DNA from: Phycisphaeraceae bacterium | GTDB lineage: Bacteria; Planctomycetota; Phycisphaerae; Phycisphaerales; UBA1924 | DNA length: 64,000 bases | Reading direction: 5' to 3' | Assembly: GCA_019636565.1 (NCBI GenBank) | Contig: JAHBXG010000016.1 | Span: forward strand, 20,926 to 84,925 | Part shown: positions 51,979 through 59,667 of the stretch, one piece after another | Position numbering within the stretch: the first letter of the stretch is position 1 | Layout of the letters: the number at the start of each line of letters is the position of its first letter | Program-made: the position numbers and the translations under genes | The notes under the pieces: model-generated | Database searches by the model: none | Told to the model about the DNA's origin: nothing | Seen by the model: the letters and a program-made list of their open reading frames with translations, nothing else

Positions 51979-52841
51979 TTCGCGTTTGGTGTCTGGTTCG
52001 CCTTGTCATCACCTGGGATGGTCGGATAGCCGCCGAATTTCGCGAGATTCGAGAACTTGGTTTTGCAGTCGCTCGCGTCCTTCGCACACCCTGCCACAAC
52101 CGAGAACGTGTCGCCCGGAGCGATGTTCAGGGGCATCGGCAGTTGCAACTCGAATCGCTTTGTCCCGTCCAGGTAGAACTTCACCTCGACCTTCAGGCCT
52201 GAGTTCGCGCCGCTGGTGAACGTGAGTTCGCCGCCGTTGAAGTAACCGTCGCCGGATGGGGTAACCCCGGTCAGCGCGCCAGAGAGGAACACGAGCCGGG
52301 CAGTCGCGACGCTTGACACCGTGCCGGTGGCCGTGAAGCTCGCGAGCGTGACACCGCATTCGGTGGAGCCGAGCCGCTTGTAGCAGGTCGTTCGCGAGTA
52401 GACCCGGCCCACGGGCTGTTTCAGACGCGCCACGAGCCCATCGATCTGAGCGGTCCAGGTCTCGCCGGTCCGAGTCGTTTCACTCACCCAGAACACGAGC
52501 AGGGAGATCGCGCCCTTGAAGGGATACCGCCAGTCCACTACTTGCTCGGTCACTTTCGCGCCTCGATACCGGCCCGCTCGCAGATCCTCTTCGGTGATCT
52601 TGTCCGACACCACTCCCCGGAGTTCCTGATTCCGGTCCTGCAGCCCTGCGAGCCGTTGCTGGGCGCTGGCGCTGAGTCCGCCGGCGGGGGAGTAGGTGTT
52701 TCCGTCCGCGAGGATCAACGGGGAGTTGTGATCGGTGAAGCGCAGCACATACCCGTCCGTGCGTTCGATCGTCCAACAGCGGGCGAGCTCGTGCACCGAG
52801 GCATTCAGCGGGTCGCGGAGTGTGGCGGTGAGCGGGATCAT
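51975..52841 (-). CDS. DUF2163 / BR0599-type tail hub protein
   Basis: A 288-residue protein of the family represented by GTA gp13. It has the N-terminal DUF2163 part (ELARCWTIERTDGYVLRFTDHNSPLILADG, QNQELRGVVSD-type segment, RGAKVTEQVVDWRYPF) and the C-terminal BR0599 part (CYKRLGSTECGV, then GDTFSVVAGCAKDASDCKTKFSNLAKFGGYPTIPG). In GTA particles this protein forms the tail hub and binds an iron-sulfur cluster through conserved Cys residues; the C-terminal cysteines here would fit that. I chose ATG 52841 because it overlaps the stop of the preceding gene (ATGA); ATG 52850 is an alternative. Confidence 0.9.
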   Translation of the reverse strand: MIPLTATLRDPLNASVHELARCWTIERTDGYVLRFTDHNSPLILADGNTYSPAGGLSASAQQRLAGLQDRNQELRGVVSDKITEEDLRAGRYRGAKVTEQVVDWRYPFKGAISLLVFWVSETTRTGETWTAQIDGLVARLKQPVGRVYSRTTCYKRLGSTECGVTLASFTATGTVSSVATARLVFLSGALTGVTPSGDGYFNGGELTFTSGANSGLKVEVKFYLDGTKRFELQLPMPLNIAPGDTFSVVAGCAKDASDCKTKFSNLAKFGGYPTIPGDDKANQTPNAN

Positions 52842-53533
52842 CCGCAGCATCCCTTCGGAATGTCGGGCGAACGCTGAACCCGCTCAGAGTCTGGAATGCG
52901 CCGACGCTGAGCATCCTCGGCCTTGACGCCTTCAGCCTTCTCGGTGAGTTTGATCGAGAGCGGAGAGGGCATGATCGACTTCACGCCGTACACCCACGGC
53001 ACCGAGACAACCCCGGCATCGGGGACGTAGGCCACAGAGCGATCGAACGCGACGTGGCAATAGCACGCGAGCAGGCGCGTTCGGAAGAACACGTCCAACT
53101 TCAGATCGCCTACTCGCGCTGGCACAAGGGGCTTCAGTTCGCACGCCAGGTCCGGGTCCGCGATGAGCGCCACCACGTCAAGATCGCCGATCGGCCGATG
53201 GGCGGTGAGGATTGCGGAGCCCGAGAGGAACAGCGTGCAGCGATCCGCGATTGGGGAAAGGGCTTCCCTGAGCGCGGGCAACTCGGGCGGGTCGTACAGA
53301 ATGGCCGCGTCCAGGTGCCGCCGGATTGCAGTTGCACGGAACGCGGGGCCGCTCGCGAGCCGATTCACAGACCACGCGACAAACTCATCCGTGACCTTGC
53401 CGGTGGTGCGAACGTCGCCCTTCCGTGGGCAGACTTTTTCACAGTCGAGGCTCGAAACAGGAACGGGCAGCCCGACCACGCCGCTCATCGGTCGGCAGAC
53501 TCCACAGGAATTGCGTTGGGCGCAGTCGATCAT
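52838..53533 (-). CDS. Nucleotidyltransferase-like protein with Cys-rich ends, in tail operon
   Basis: A 231-residue protein that does not belong to the usual tail set. Its centre has LFLSGSAILTAHRPIGDLDVVALIADPD, the GS ... DLDV pattern of the nucleotidyltransferase fold, followed by VGDLKLDVFF, which may supply the third acidic residue. The N-terminus carries cysteines C4, C10, C13, C31 and C35 (DCAQRNSCGVC and DCEKVCP), resembling a metal site, and the protein ends KGCCG. Genes on both sides overlap by 4 bases (ATGA), so it is stably embedded between the Cys-rich protein and the DUF2163 hub. Role unknown; enzymatic activity is inferred from the motif only. Confidence 0.6.
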   Translation of the reverse strand: MIDCAQRNSCGVCRPMSGVVGLPVPVSSLDCEKVCPRKGDVRTTGKVTDEFVAWSVNRLASGPAFRATAIRRHLDAAILYDPPELPALREALSPIADRCTLFLSGSAILTAHRPIGDLDVVALIADPDLACELKPLVPARVGDLKLDVFFRTRLLACYCHVAFDRSVAYVPDAGVVSVPWVYGVKSIMPSPLSIKLTEKAEGVKAEDAQRRRIPDSERVQRSPDIPKGCCG

Positions 53534-54426
53534 GTTTTCACCAGCGCGATTTCATTGCAGCAGTCATCCGAGCCGTCGCCGCATGAACTACAGCCAGAAA
53601 TGACATAAGCCCACGAGTAGTTGATTCCATTCGAATCGGTCCACGAGCCGCCCGGTGCGCAGGCGCAGAGGTCGAAGCCGAACACCTTCAGCACCCACTC
53701 GCACGAAGCGGTAACGCTGTCACCGTTCCAAAGATCACCGAGGAACGGCCAGAGTTCGGCGGGCTGATCGGCAAGGCACTCGAGCAGTGCGTCCACATCG
53801 ACAGCCGCCTGGCACGGGAAAGTCGGGGGAGGCGAGCAACCGGCGGGGCACTTGTCGAGTCCCGAGCCGGGCACGGTGACGCTGGTGAGGGTGCCGGGTA
53901 AGCCGTAGTACCGATCGACCTTGTAGTACGCGCTTGAATGGAGAATGACCTTGCCGACGAACGCGGACAGGTCCGCCGTGGTGAATAGGTCCGATCCGCT
54001 GGAGCACGGGCGAAGGCGGTAGTACACGCATGTTGGGGTGACGGCGCTCGAAACGGTCGGGTTGATCGTCGGAGCCGAACCCGCCCGCGAGAGCGTGAAT
54101 CCGGTATTGCTGGTCCGAAGGCGAGTCTTCCAAGCGCCAGCCGCCGTGGAATTGTCGGTGAGGATCAATTCCGCGAACTGGCCGGCGGGGATGGAAACGA
54201 TCGTTGCCGCGGCATTGTCTCGCAGCGTGATCGCGTTCGCGCCGACGTTGAAGATGTACGCGACGATGCCGGGCCGGCGAATCCAACGGGCATCGCACAG
54301 CGTCGCGGTCTTACTCGCACCGGTGGGGGAGAGGATGTACACGCGGGCGAGGTTCGGATAGACCGCCACATTCGAGGCAACAGTCTCGAATCGGGAGCCG
54401 CCGAAATAGTCGCCCGGTGTCATCAT
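53530..54426 (-). CDS. Cysteine-rich phage tail-operon protein
   Basis: A 298-residue protein with 14 cysteines, mostly in its last 120 residues (for example DKCPAGCSPPPTFPC, LLECLAD, FDLCACAPGG and the end ISGCSSCGDGSDDCCNE). The first 110 residues are a beta-rich module (PGIVAYIFNVGANAITLRDN, IPAGQFAELILTDN) that resembles the C-terminal module of the neighbouring DUF2460 protein. No known family recognised. The Cys-rich end could bind metal or form disulfides in a particle part outside the cell. The ATG overlaps the DUF2460 stop and its stop overlaps the nucleotidyltransferase-like gene start. Confidence 0.65.
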   Translation of the reverse strand: MMTPGDYFGGSRFETVASNVAVYPNLARVYILSPTGASKTATLCDARWIRRPGIVAYIFNVGANAITLRDNAAATIVSIPAGQFAELILTDNSTAAGAWKTRLRTSNTGFTLSRAGSAPTINPTVSSAVTPTCVYYRLRPCSSGSDLFTTADLSAFVGKVILHSSAYYKVDRYYGLPGTLTSVTVPGSGLDKCPAGCSPPPTFPCQAAVDVDALLECLADQPAELWPFLGDLWNGDSVTASCEWVLKVFGFDLCACAPGGSWTDSNGINYSWAYVISGCSSCGDGSDDCCNEIALVKT

Positions 54427-55373
54427 CCGACGTACCAGACCTTTCCCCCGATCGAATCGAGCGTGAGGAACAGGCGAACGCCGGTGCCGGTCGCGAGCGA
54501 CACCGAGGGCGAGAGGTCGGTCCCATCGTGTTTCTTGATTGCGAATGCGTTGGTCGCTCCGACGTTCAGGATCGATCCGTGCAAGCCGGGAGTCATCGAA
54601 GCCGGGTTCGGCAGGCGAACGGTCAGGCTGCCCGCTGTGGCCGTAACGAGATAGACCATCGCCGCGCCGGCCGCGAGTTGATAGTCGGCGCTGATGCTCA
54701 GGGCTTGGCACCCGCCCGCGTCCCACTCATGGGAAACCGGCTTGTCGTCCCGTACCTCGATCAGCGGCACGTTCGGCACGCTGCCCGAGTCAAAGGCCAC
54801 GATCGCGGCTTTCATGCTCTGGATGTCGTACCGCACCTCGACATCGAACTCGCACCCGGCCGTGACGTTCGCGCCGGCGGTGGGGGCCACGGTGAAGGTC
54901 ACGATGCCGGTTGCGCGATCGACGGACCAGCCGGACAGTTGCTCGGTCCCGTTGATCGCCACGCGGACGGTCGAGGTCACGGGCTTCGATAGGTTCCGCA
55001 CCACGGTTGTCGGCCCGCTGGTGTACCGCTTCACGAGTTGGAACTGGGTTTTGGTTCCGTCGCCGGTGCCGATCACCTGATCGGTGAAGGTCGAAGCGCC
55101 GCGACCGTTCGTGGCCGTGGTGTAGTCGTTCAGATCCTTCACCGGGAAGGAATGAAGCGGCCCGCCCCGTGCCCGAAAGTGGGACGTGAGCGCGTACATC
55201 TCGTCGCGGGTGCGGACGGAATATCCGGCGTCGAAACTGTGCCGACCCTCGGACCAGCGGGCGACGCGTTGCTCGGCCCCGGAGTCGGTTTCGAGGATTG
55301 CGACGTTGACCTCGGGACCGCCCGCGGAGCCTTCGTCGGTCACGATCGCGATCGGCACATCGTGGAAGGCCAT
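54423..55373 (-). CDS. DUF2460-type distal tail protein (GTA gp12-like) with C-terminal extension
   Basis: A 316-residue protein. The first 200 residues match the DUF2460 family: AFHDVPIAIVTDEGSAGGPEVNVAI, SGAEQRVARWSEGRHSFDAGYSVRTRDEMYALTSHFRARGGPLHSFPVKDLNDYT, GDGTKTQFQLVKRY and CEFDVEVRYDI. In gene transfer agents this is gp12, the distal tail protein linking tube and hub. The last 90 residues are an addition (MTPGLHGSILNVGATNAFAIKKHDGT, ATGTGVRLFLTLD) resembling the start of the next gene product. It begins at ATG 55373, 20 bases after the small membrane protein gene. Confidence 0.9.
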   Translation of the reverse strand: MAFHDVPIAIVTDEGSAGGPEVNVAILETDSGAEQRVARWSEGRHSFDAGYSVRTRDEMYALTSHFRARGGPLHSFPVKDLNDYTTATNGRGASTFTDQVIGTGDGTKTQFQLVKRYTSGPTTVVRNLSKPVTSTVRVAINGTEQLSGWSVDRATGIVTFTVAPTAGANVTAGCEFDVEVRYDIQSMKAAIVAFDSGSVPNVPLIEVRDDKPVSHEWDAGGCQALSISADYQLAAGAAMVYLVTATAGSLTVRLPNPASMTPGLHGSILNVGATNAFAIKKHDGTDLSPSVSLATGTGVRLFLTLDSIGGKVWYVG

Positions 55374-55393
55374 TTAGTGGCCCTCCATGCTTG

Positions 55394-55930
55394 TTAGGAC
55401 TCGTCGAGCGTTTCCAGCAGTGGAAGCGCTAAGCGGTGCTCGCCCTCTTCTATGGTCCGCTGTTCGACATCGACCACCGAACCGTTGAATATCGTGAAGC
55501 GGAAGATCTTGTGATGCCCGGGATACGCATACGCAAAGGCGTACTCGATCGCCTTTTCTCCACGCTTTCCGCCGAACCGACTGGCCGAGCGTTCGACTGG
55601 AGGGTCGAGTATCACAATTCGCTGATAGACCTTGTTTCGGATCTTCACCCGCGACGATTCGAGAGAATCGCGAATTGCATCGAGCGCGTCCTCTTGGGAC
55701 ATACCCAGACCGATCGTTGGCATCGGTCCTGAGAATCGCACCTGTGCGGGAGGGTTCCCAGTAATTGCATCCCTGAACCAGTCGGGGACTTGAAACGCCG
55801 CGTTCGCGGGTCGGGCGTTGTTCTGAGTCGCGTTGATTTTCCGCATCACGCGAAGCGAGTACCGCTCCAGCATGATTGCGAACACCAACCCAAAGACCAC
55901 GAACGCAATACAACCAAGAAAGAGCCACAC
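55394..55930 (-). CDS. Small single-pass membrane protein in tail operon
   Basis: A 178-residue protein with one N-terminal membrane helix (LFLGCIAFVVFGLVFAIML) and a soluble domain of about 110 residues (IGLGMSQEDALDAIRDSLESS, then FAYAYPGHHKIFRFTIFNGSVVDVE). The GxxxEDALDAI pattern followed by beta strands resembles the BamE/SmpA-like fold seen in the adjacent lipoprotein. It starts at a GTG 3 bases after the lipoprotein stop. Not part of the standard tail set. Possible roles are entry exclusion or lysis (spanin-like), both inferred only. Confidence 0.6.
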   Translation of the reverse strand: MWLFLGCIAFVVFGLVFAIMLERYSLRVMRKINATQNNARPANAAFQVPDWFRDAITGNPPAQVRFSGPMPTIGLGMSQEDALDAIRDSLESSRVKIRNKVYQRIVILDPPVERSASRFGGKRGEKAIEYAFAYAYPGHHKIFRFTIFNGSVVDVEQRTIEEGEHRLALPLLETLDES

Positions 55931-55933
55931 GGC

Positions 55934-56275
55934 TTACGTCGGCCCTCCGACTCCGATCACGGTGTCGTCCTGGATGAGCACCCAGTAGTACACAGGGGCG
56001 ATGGGCCTGCTCACCTGATAGGTGTACTGAATCGTGTTCCCGATCTGCTCGGTTCGGTAGTCGCCGATCACCACGATGCCATCGCGGACCTGTGCCGCTT
56101 TGATCTTCGCACGCGCCTCGGGCCAGGGATCGCCGACGTTCACCTGCGGGAAGTGGCCCATGTAGGCCTGATCCTGCTTCCACTTCGCATCGGACTGTTC
56201 GGAGAGCACTTCGGACGGACTCTTGCATCCGCCAAGGGCCAACGCCGCCAGAATCACGAGGGGTATCACCTTCAT
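55934..56275 (-). CDS. Small lipoprotein in tail operon
   Basis: A 113-residue lipoprotein. Signal sequence MKVIPLVILAALALGGC with the lipobox LGGC at residues 14-17. The mature domain (VNVGDPWPEARAKIKAAQ, IVVIGDYRTEQIGNTIQYTYQV, YYWVLIQDDTVIGVGG) has the GDxxxEA helix and beta-strand pattern of small BamE/SmpA-like envelope lipoproteins. It lies between the tape measure gene and the small membrane protein gene and would be made by the lysogen or during particle production. Superinfection exclusion is a reasonable guess, without direct proof. Confidence 0.72.
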   Translation of the reverse strand: MKVIPLVILAALALGGCKSPSEVLSEQSDAKWKQDQAYMGHFPQVNVGDPWPEARAKIKAAQVRDGIVVIGDYRTEQIGNTIQYTYQVSRPIAPVYYWVLIQDDTVIGVGGPT

Positions 56276-56291
56276 AACAAGAATTGTACAT

Positions 56292-58880
56292 CTATCCCCT
56301 CCCTTGCATTCGGCGTCGGATTTCGTCCGCGATCTGGCGGGCACTGCGGCGCATTCCGTCCGCGTCCGGCGTCGTTCCAGGCGGCATGTTGATCGTGACG
56401 TGAATGTCGCCGGCTCCGCTTGTAGAACGGTTGAAATCGGGCACGTTCGGCATGACGTAACCGGACTGCGGACCCATTCGGAGCAATTCAGGTCCGTTCT
56501 CTCCCACGAGATATTCCTGCCCCGAGTACACGGGTCCACCGCTCGCGCGCCCGGGAAGGTTTCGCGCATACCAACTCTGCGTGTAGTCACCCCCGCCGCC
56601 GCCGAAGAGTCCGCCGAGAGCGCCGAAGATGCCGGAGCCGATCCCGTTCGCGAGTGGCTTTGTGAATAGTTCATTGAGCGCGATGCGTTCCAAGTCCTGA
56701 AGAATTCCCTTCAGCGTGTCTTGGAAATTCTGCCCCTGCAGAATTGCAGTCTCGAATCCTCCCGCGATCGCAAGCCCGGCTTCGTCTGATGCGTTGCGCA
56801 GACGCTCCATGTCGTAGTAGGCTTGACGGGTTTGCAGCGTCGCCCGTTCGATCATGTCGAGGTCTGCCTGTGAGATGCCAGGCTCACGTTCAAGCGTCGC
56901 GGCTCGGACCGCAGCCGCGTCTGTTGCTGCGCTCCGATTCAGTGGTCCAAAACTCAGCAACCTCGTGTCAGTCGCCGTCTGCCTGAGCATCGCGTCGAAT
57001 GCGCTGAGTTTCACCGTCGCGTCGTCGATTGCTTTCCCGGTTTGCTTTGCCGAATCCCCGACGAAGGTCAGCCCGCTCGCTGCGAGCCGTGTGGCCTCAT
57101 CGACGCCAATCGCAGCCGTTTCCACCTTGCCCAATTCGGTCGCGAGGCCTGCGCTGAGCGACTGCACCGGACCCATCACGTCGCGCACCGATGCCGCCAG
57201 AGATGTCGGATCGAACAGGTACGCCCAAAGGTCTTTGCCCTCGCGCCCCGGATTCGCAAACTCCGCCTTTGCCGCAGACGCGATCTGATCTGCCGCCTGC
57301 CTCGCCAGCGTGATCGACTCCAATGCCGCTTGTATGTTCGCGTTTCGCTCCGATTGCATCGGAACCTTGCCAGCCGCGTTCGCAAACGCCGCAGCGCCGC
57401 GCATGGTGCTTACACCCGGTAGCCAGTCGGGAAGCCCATTCGCGAGCGTTGTAGTCGATCCCGCCGCCGACAGTGCTGCCTGCCCGATCGACAGCGCGGC
57501 ATTCTTCCAGCCGAGTTCGATCAAATCCGCGGCCTGAATCAGATACGTCGCGGTCGAGTCGGCCGCCCCGCGCACCAGCGCAAACTCGCTGTAGAAATAC
57601 TCCCCAATCTTCACGCTCGTGTACGCGATCCCGATCGCCTTCAGCGAAGTCGTCGCCGACACGCCGAACACCAGCCAAGCCGCGCCAGCCGTGCCGAGCG
57701 TGGTCTGCAACACCATCATCCGGTCTGCCACGTCCCCCGTCGCCTTGCTCTGCCCGTTCAGCGACAGGATCGACTCGCGCGCAGCCTGGCTCCAGTTCTT
57801 GACGGACTGGCCCAACCCCTCCTGCGAGAAGAGCAGCACGTCAACCGTCTTCCGCCAGTTTCCCATTTCCGATTCGAGCGACTTCGCGATCCGCTCGCTC
57901 TGGCTGATCGTCGAATTGAGGTTCCCCTGTTTGTCCTTCACCCGCACCAGCGCCTGCGCATACACGTCTGCGGACGTTGCCAGCGCGCCGAGTGACTTCG
58001 CGGCGCGCGGGTCTTCCAACCCCGCCGCTTCAAGGAACGTCCCAAGCGTCCCTCGCTCCGTTTCATCGCGCAGCCGCTGTAACAAGGCCGCGACAGCCGC
58101 GTCGCCATCCTTGAACTGCTGAATCCACGCGGGATCGGCCTTTGAGAATATCTTGGAAAGCCCCTGCGCCGCCTGTGGAGCCTCACCGCCGATGCGTTCG
58201 ATTGCCGTCGCGAGCGCCAACGCGGCATCGCTCGTGACCTTGTACTGCTTCAAGGCGAACGTCAGTTCAGTCGCCCCGCGCAGCACTTTCTCGGGCTGAG
58301 CCGCGAACTCATCCCCCAACGTGTTCAAGTCCGCATTGATCTGCCGAATCGCCTCTTTCGCTTGGCCCGTCGCCGCCGCGTACTGAGACAGCGCGAGCAC
58401 GCCCGCCCGAGTCGCCAGTTCGTTGCGCTCCAGTTCCCGGCCGTACAACTCGGTTTGCTTCACCAGGTCATCGCGGAACCCCACCTGATACAACGTCTGA
58501 GCAAGGTCCACCACGCCTGCCGTCGCCTGCGGCAATCGAAGAGACGCATCAAGCAAGCCCTCGATCTGCCGCTTCGATGCCGCGGCATTCAGGCCCATCG
58601 TGTTCTCTATCTGGATCTGCTTCTTTTCGAGCTGGCCTAGTTCCGCGATCGCGGCACGCGCTCCCAGCGTGATAGCTCCGAACGCGAGATAGCCGCCGAG
58701 CCGAGAGCCGACACCCTGCGCGGTGCGTCCGAAGATGGAGAGTTTCCGGTCGATGCCGGTCAACGCGGCATCGGCGCCACGGGCGTGCGCCCCCATGCTG
58801 TCGAGCGCTCGGTTCGTCGTATCAGCGCCGGCTTTCGCCCCGCTTGCCTCGATCTTCACCGACAGTTGCTTGAGTGGCAT
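56292..58880 (-). CDS. Phage tail tape measure protein
   Basis: An 862-residue protein that sets tail length and is ejected ahead of the DNA. The N-terminal third is Ala-rich and helical with long coiled coils and a hydrophobic patch (SRLGGYLAFGAITLGARAAIAELG). The middle contains hydrophobic segments around 390-500 (AAWLVFGVSATTSLKAI). The C-terminus has the hallmark FQDTLKGILQDLERIALNELFTKPLANGIGSGIFGALGGLFGGGGG, then GRASGGPVYSGQEYLVGENGPELLRMG. The start overlaps the end of the frameshift part of the tail chaperone gene, as in lambda (gene T into H). From its length, a tail of about 130 nm would follow from the usual ratio near 0.15 nm per residue. Confidence 0.93.
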   Translation of the reverse strand: MPLKQLSVKIEASGAKAGADTTNRALDSMGAHARGADAALTGIDRKLSIFGRTAQGVGSRLGGYLAFGAITLGARAAIAELGQLEKKQIQIENTMGLNAAASKRQIEGLLDASLRLPQATAGVVDLAQTLYQVGFRDDLVKQTELYGRELERNELATRAGVLALSQYAAATGQAKEAIRQINADLNTLGDEFAAQPEKVLRGATELTFALKQYKVTSDAALALATAIERIGGEAPQAAQGLSKIFSKADPAWIQQFKDGDAAVAALLQRLRDETERGTLGTFLEAAGLEDPRAAKSLGALATSADVYAQALVRVKDKQGNLNSTISQSERIAKSLESEMGNWRKTVDVLLFSQEGLGQSVKNWSQAARESILSLNGQSKATGDVADRMMVLQTTLGTAGAAWLVFGVSATTSLKAIGIAYTSVKIGEYFYSEFALVRGAADSTATYLIQAADLIELGWKNAALSIGQAALSAAGSTTTLANGLPDWLPGVSTMRGAAAFANAAGKVPMQSERNANIQAALESITLARQAADQIASAAKAEFANPGREGKDLWAYLFDPTSLAASVRDVMGPVQSLSAGLATELGKVETAAIGVDEATRLAASGLTFVGDSAKQTGKAIDDATVKLSAFDAMLRQTATDTRLLSFGPLNRSAATDAAAVRAATLEREPGISQADLDMIERATLQTRQAYYDMERLRNASDEAGLAIAGGFETAILQGQNFQDTLKGILQDLERIALNELFTKPLANGIGSGIFGALGGLFGGGGGDYTQSWYARNLPGRASGGPVYSGQEYLVGENGPELLRMGPQSGYVMPNVPDFNRSTSGAGDIHVTINMPPGTTPDADGMRRSARQIADEIRRRMQGRG

Positions 58881-59199
58881 GGTTCGTCCGCTCCCTGCTG
58901 ATCGCCAGCATCACCGCATCCATCCGCCTGACCATCCGCCAGAAAAACCCGCGTGCTTCACCCTCGAATCCGCTCAGGTCCAGCCAAGCCGTCACGTCGC
59001 TGACTGCGATCGTGCACGCGCTGAACCCGCACGCCCGCGCGTCCGACAACTCAAAGAACCCTTCCCAGATCCACTGCAAATCCTCGTGCAGCCGCTTCCG
59101 ATCCCGCAATGCCGGAACATCCACGCCCCGCGCCGCCGCTGCCTCCAATGCCTTTGCGTGCTCGCCCCAGCGCAGGGTCCAGGCGAGAACGTCGGTCAG
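58822..59199 (-). CDS. Tail assembly chaperone, -1 frameshift extension (T part)
   Basis: This frame has no good start of its own (only a TTG at 59148). Reading back without a stop from 58822 it reaches CTG at 59199, exactly the codon that follows a -1 slip on A AAA AAC at the end of the upstream chaperone frame. It encodes LTDVLAWTLRWGEHAKALEAAAARGVDVPALRDRK ... LQWIWEGFFELSD, helical and similar in kind to the T part of the lambda G-T fusion, about 125 residues. It would be made only as a C-terminal fusion to the 128-residue G-like protein (253 residues in total). It overlaps the tape measure start by 59 bases. Confidence 0.82.
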   Translation of the reverse strand: MTDVLAWTLRWGEHAKALEAAAARGVDVPALRDRKRLHEDLQWIWEGFFELSDARACGFSACTIAVSDVTAWLDLSGFEGEARGFFWRMVRRMDAVMLAISRERTNHATQATVGEDRGKRGESRR

Positions 59200-59582
59200 T
59201 TTTTTGCGGCCTGCTCCTCCTCTTCGCGCCGGTAGATGCCGAGGCTGTCGGCCACATTGCGAACGAACTGGTACAGATCTTCGAGGTCGGGATCTCGCAG
59301 GGCTTCCAATGCGCCTTCGTAGGTGTACGCCTCGTCATCGCCCTCCCATCCGAGCAGGATGTATCGCGCATACGCCGGCGCGAGAATCTTCACGATCTCG
59401 GCATCGTCGATCGTGCCGCTTTCAATGCGGTCGCGAAAGGGTCCGAGCAGGCGAGAGCGTTCGGCCTTGAACTCCGGAGTGAGCGCGCTCGCGATCCGCA
59501 GTTTTACACCAGTCTGGAAGTACGGAACAATCGTCCCGTTGTCTCGCTTGTTGCGATCGATTCGGAGTTTCTTCAGGGGCAT
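59196..59582 (-). CDS. Tail assembly chaperone (G-like)
   Basis: A 128-residue protein between the tail tube and tape measure genes, the usual place of the G/T chaperone that coats the tape measure protein during assembly. It begins MPLKKLRIDRNKRDNG, has a helical central part (FKAERSRLLGPFRDRIESGTIDDAEIVKILAPAYARYILLGW) and an acidic end (RREEEEQAAKN). The start ATG has AAGGA 8 bases upstream. The last two sense codons lie within the slippery heptamer A AAA AAC, followed at once by the TGA stop, so part of the ribosomes would shift into the extension frame. Confidence 0.85.
   Translation of the reverse strand: MPLKKLRIDRNKRDNGTIVPYFQTGVKLRIASALTPEFKAERSRLLGPFRDRIESGTIDDAEIVKILAPAYARYILLGWEGDDEAYTYEGALEALRDPDLEDLYQFVRNVADSLGIYRREEEEQAAKN
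59199..59205 (-). promoter_or_regulatory. Programmed -1 ribosomal frameshift site (A AAA AAC)
   Basis: On the minus strand the bases read GCA AAA AAC TGA in the chaperone frame; the heptamer A AAA AAC is one of the most efficient -1 slippery sequences known. It lies directly before the zero-frame stop, and the -1 frame stays open for 125 codons. Position (tail chaperone gene) and phase both match the lambda G/T paradigm. Confidence 0.87.
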
Positions 59583-59610
59583 TGTGTGTCCTTTTCGTGT
59601 GTCCTTTGGG

Positions 59611-59647
59611 AAAACAGAGCGGAGCCGGGTAAGGACACCAACCCGGC
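59611..59647 (-). terminator. Weak terminator or attenuator hairpin after tail tube gene
   Basis: Minus-strand stem GCCGGGT pairs with ACCCGGC around a 10-base loop; a TTTT run follows only after about 9 bases. Lying between the tail tube and chaperone genes, it could lower downstream expression relative to the abundant tube protein. Weak as a terminator. Confidence 0.35.
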
Positions 59648-59667
59648 CCCGCCCCAGAAGGTGCAAA

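Noticed and set aside
58822..59148. Independent 108-residue gene starting at TTG 59148
   Set aside because: No ribosome site at the TTG, and the frame continues upstream exactly to the slippery heptamer; a -1 frameshift extension explains it better.
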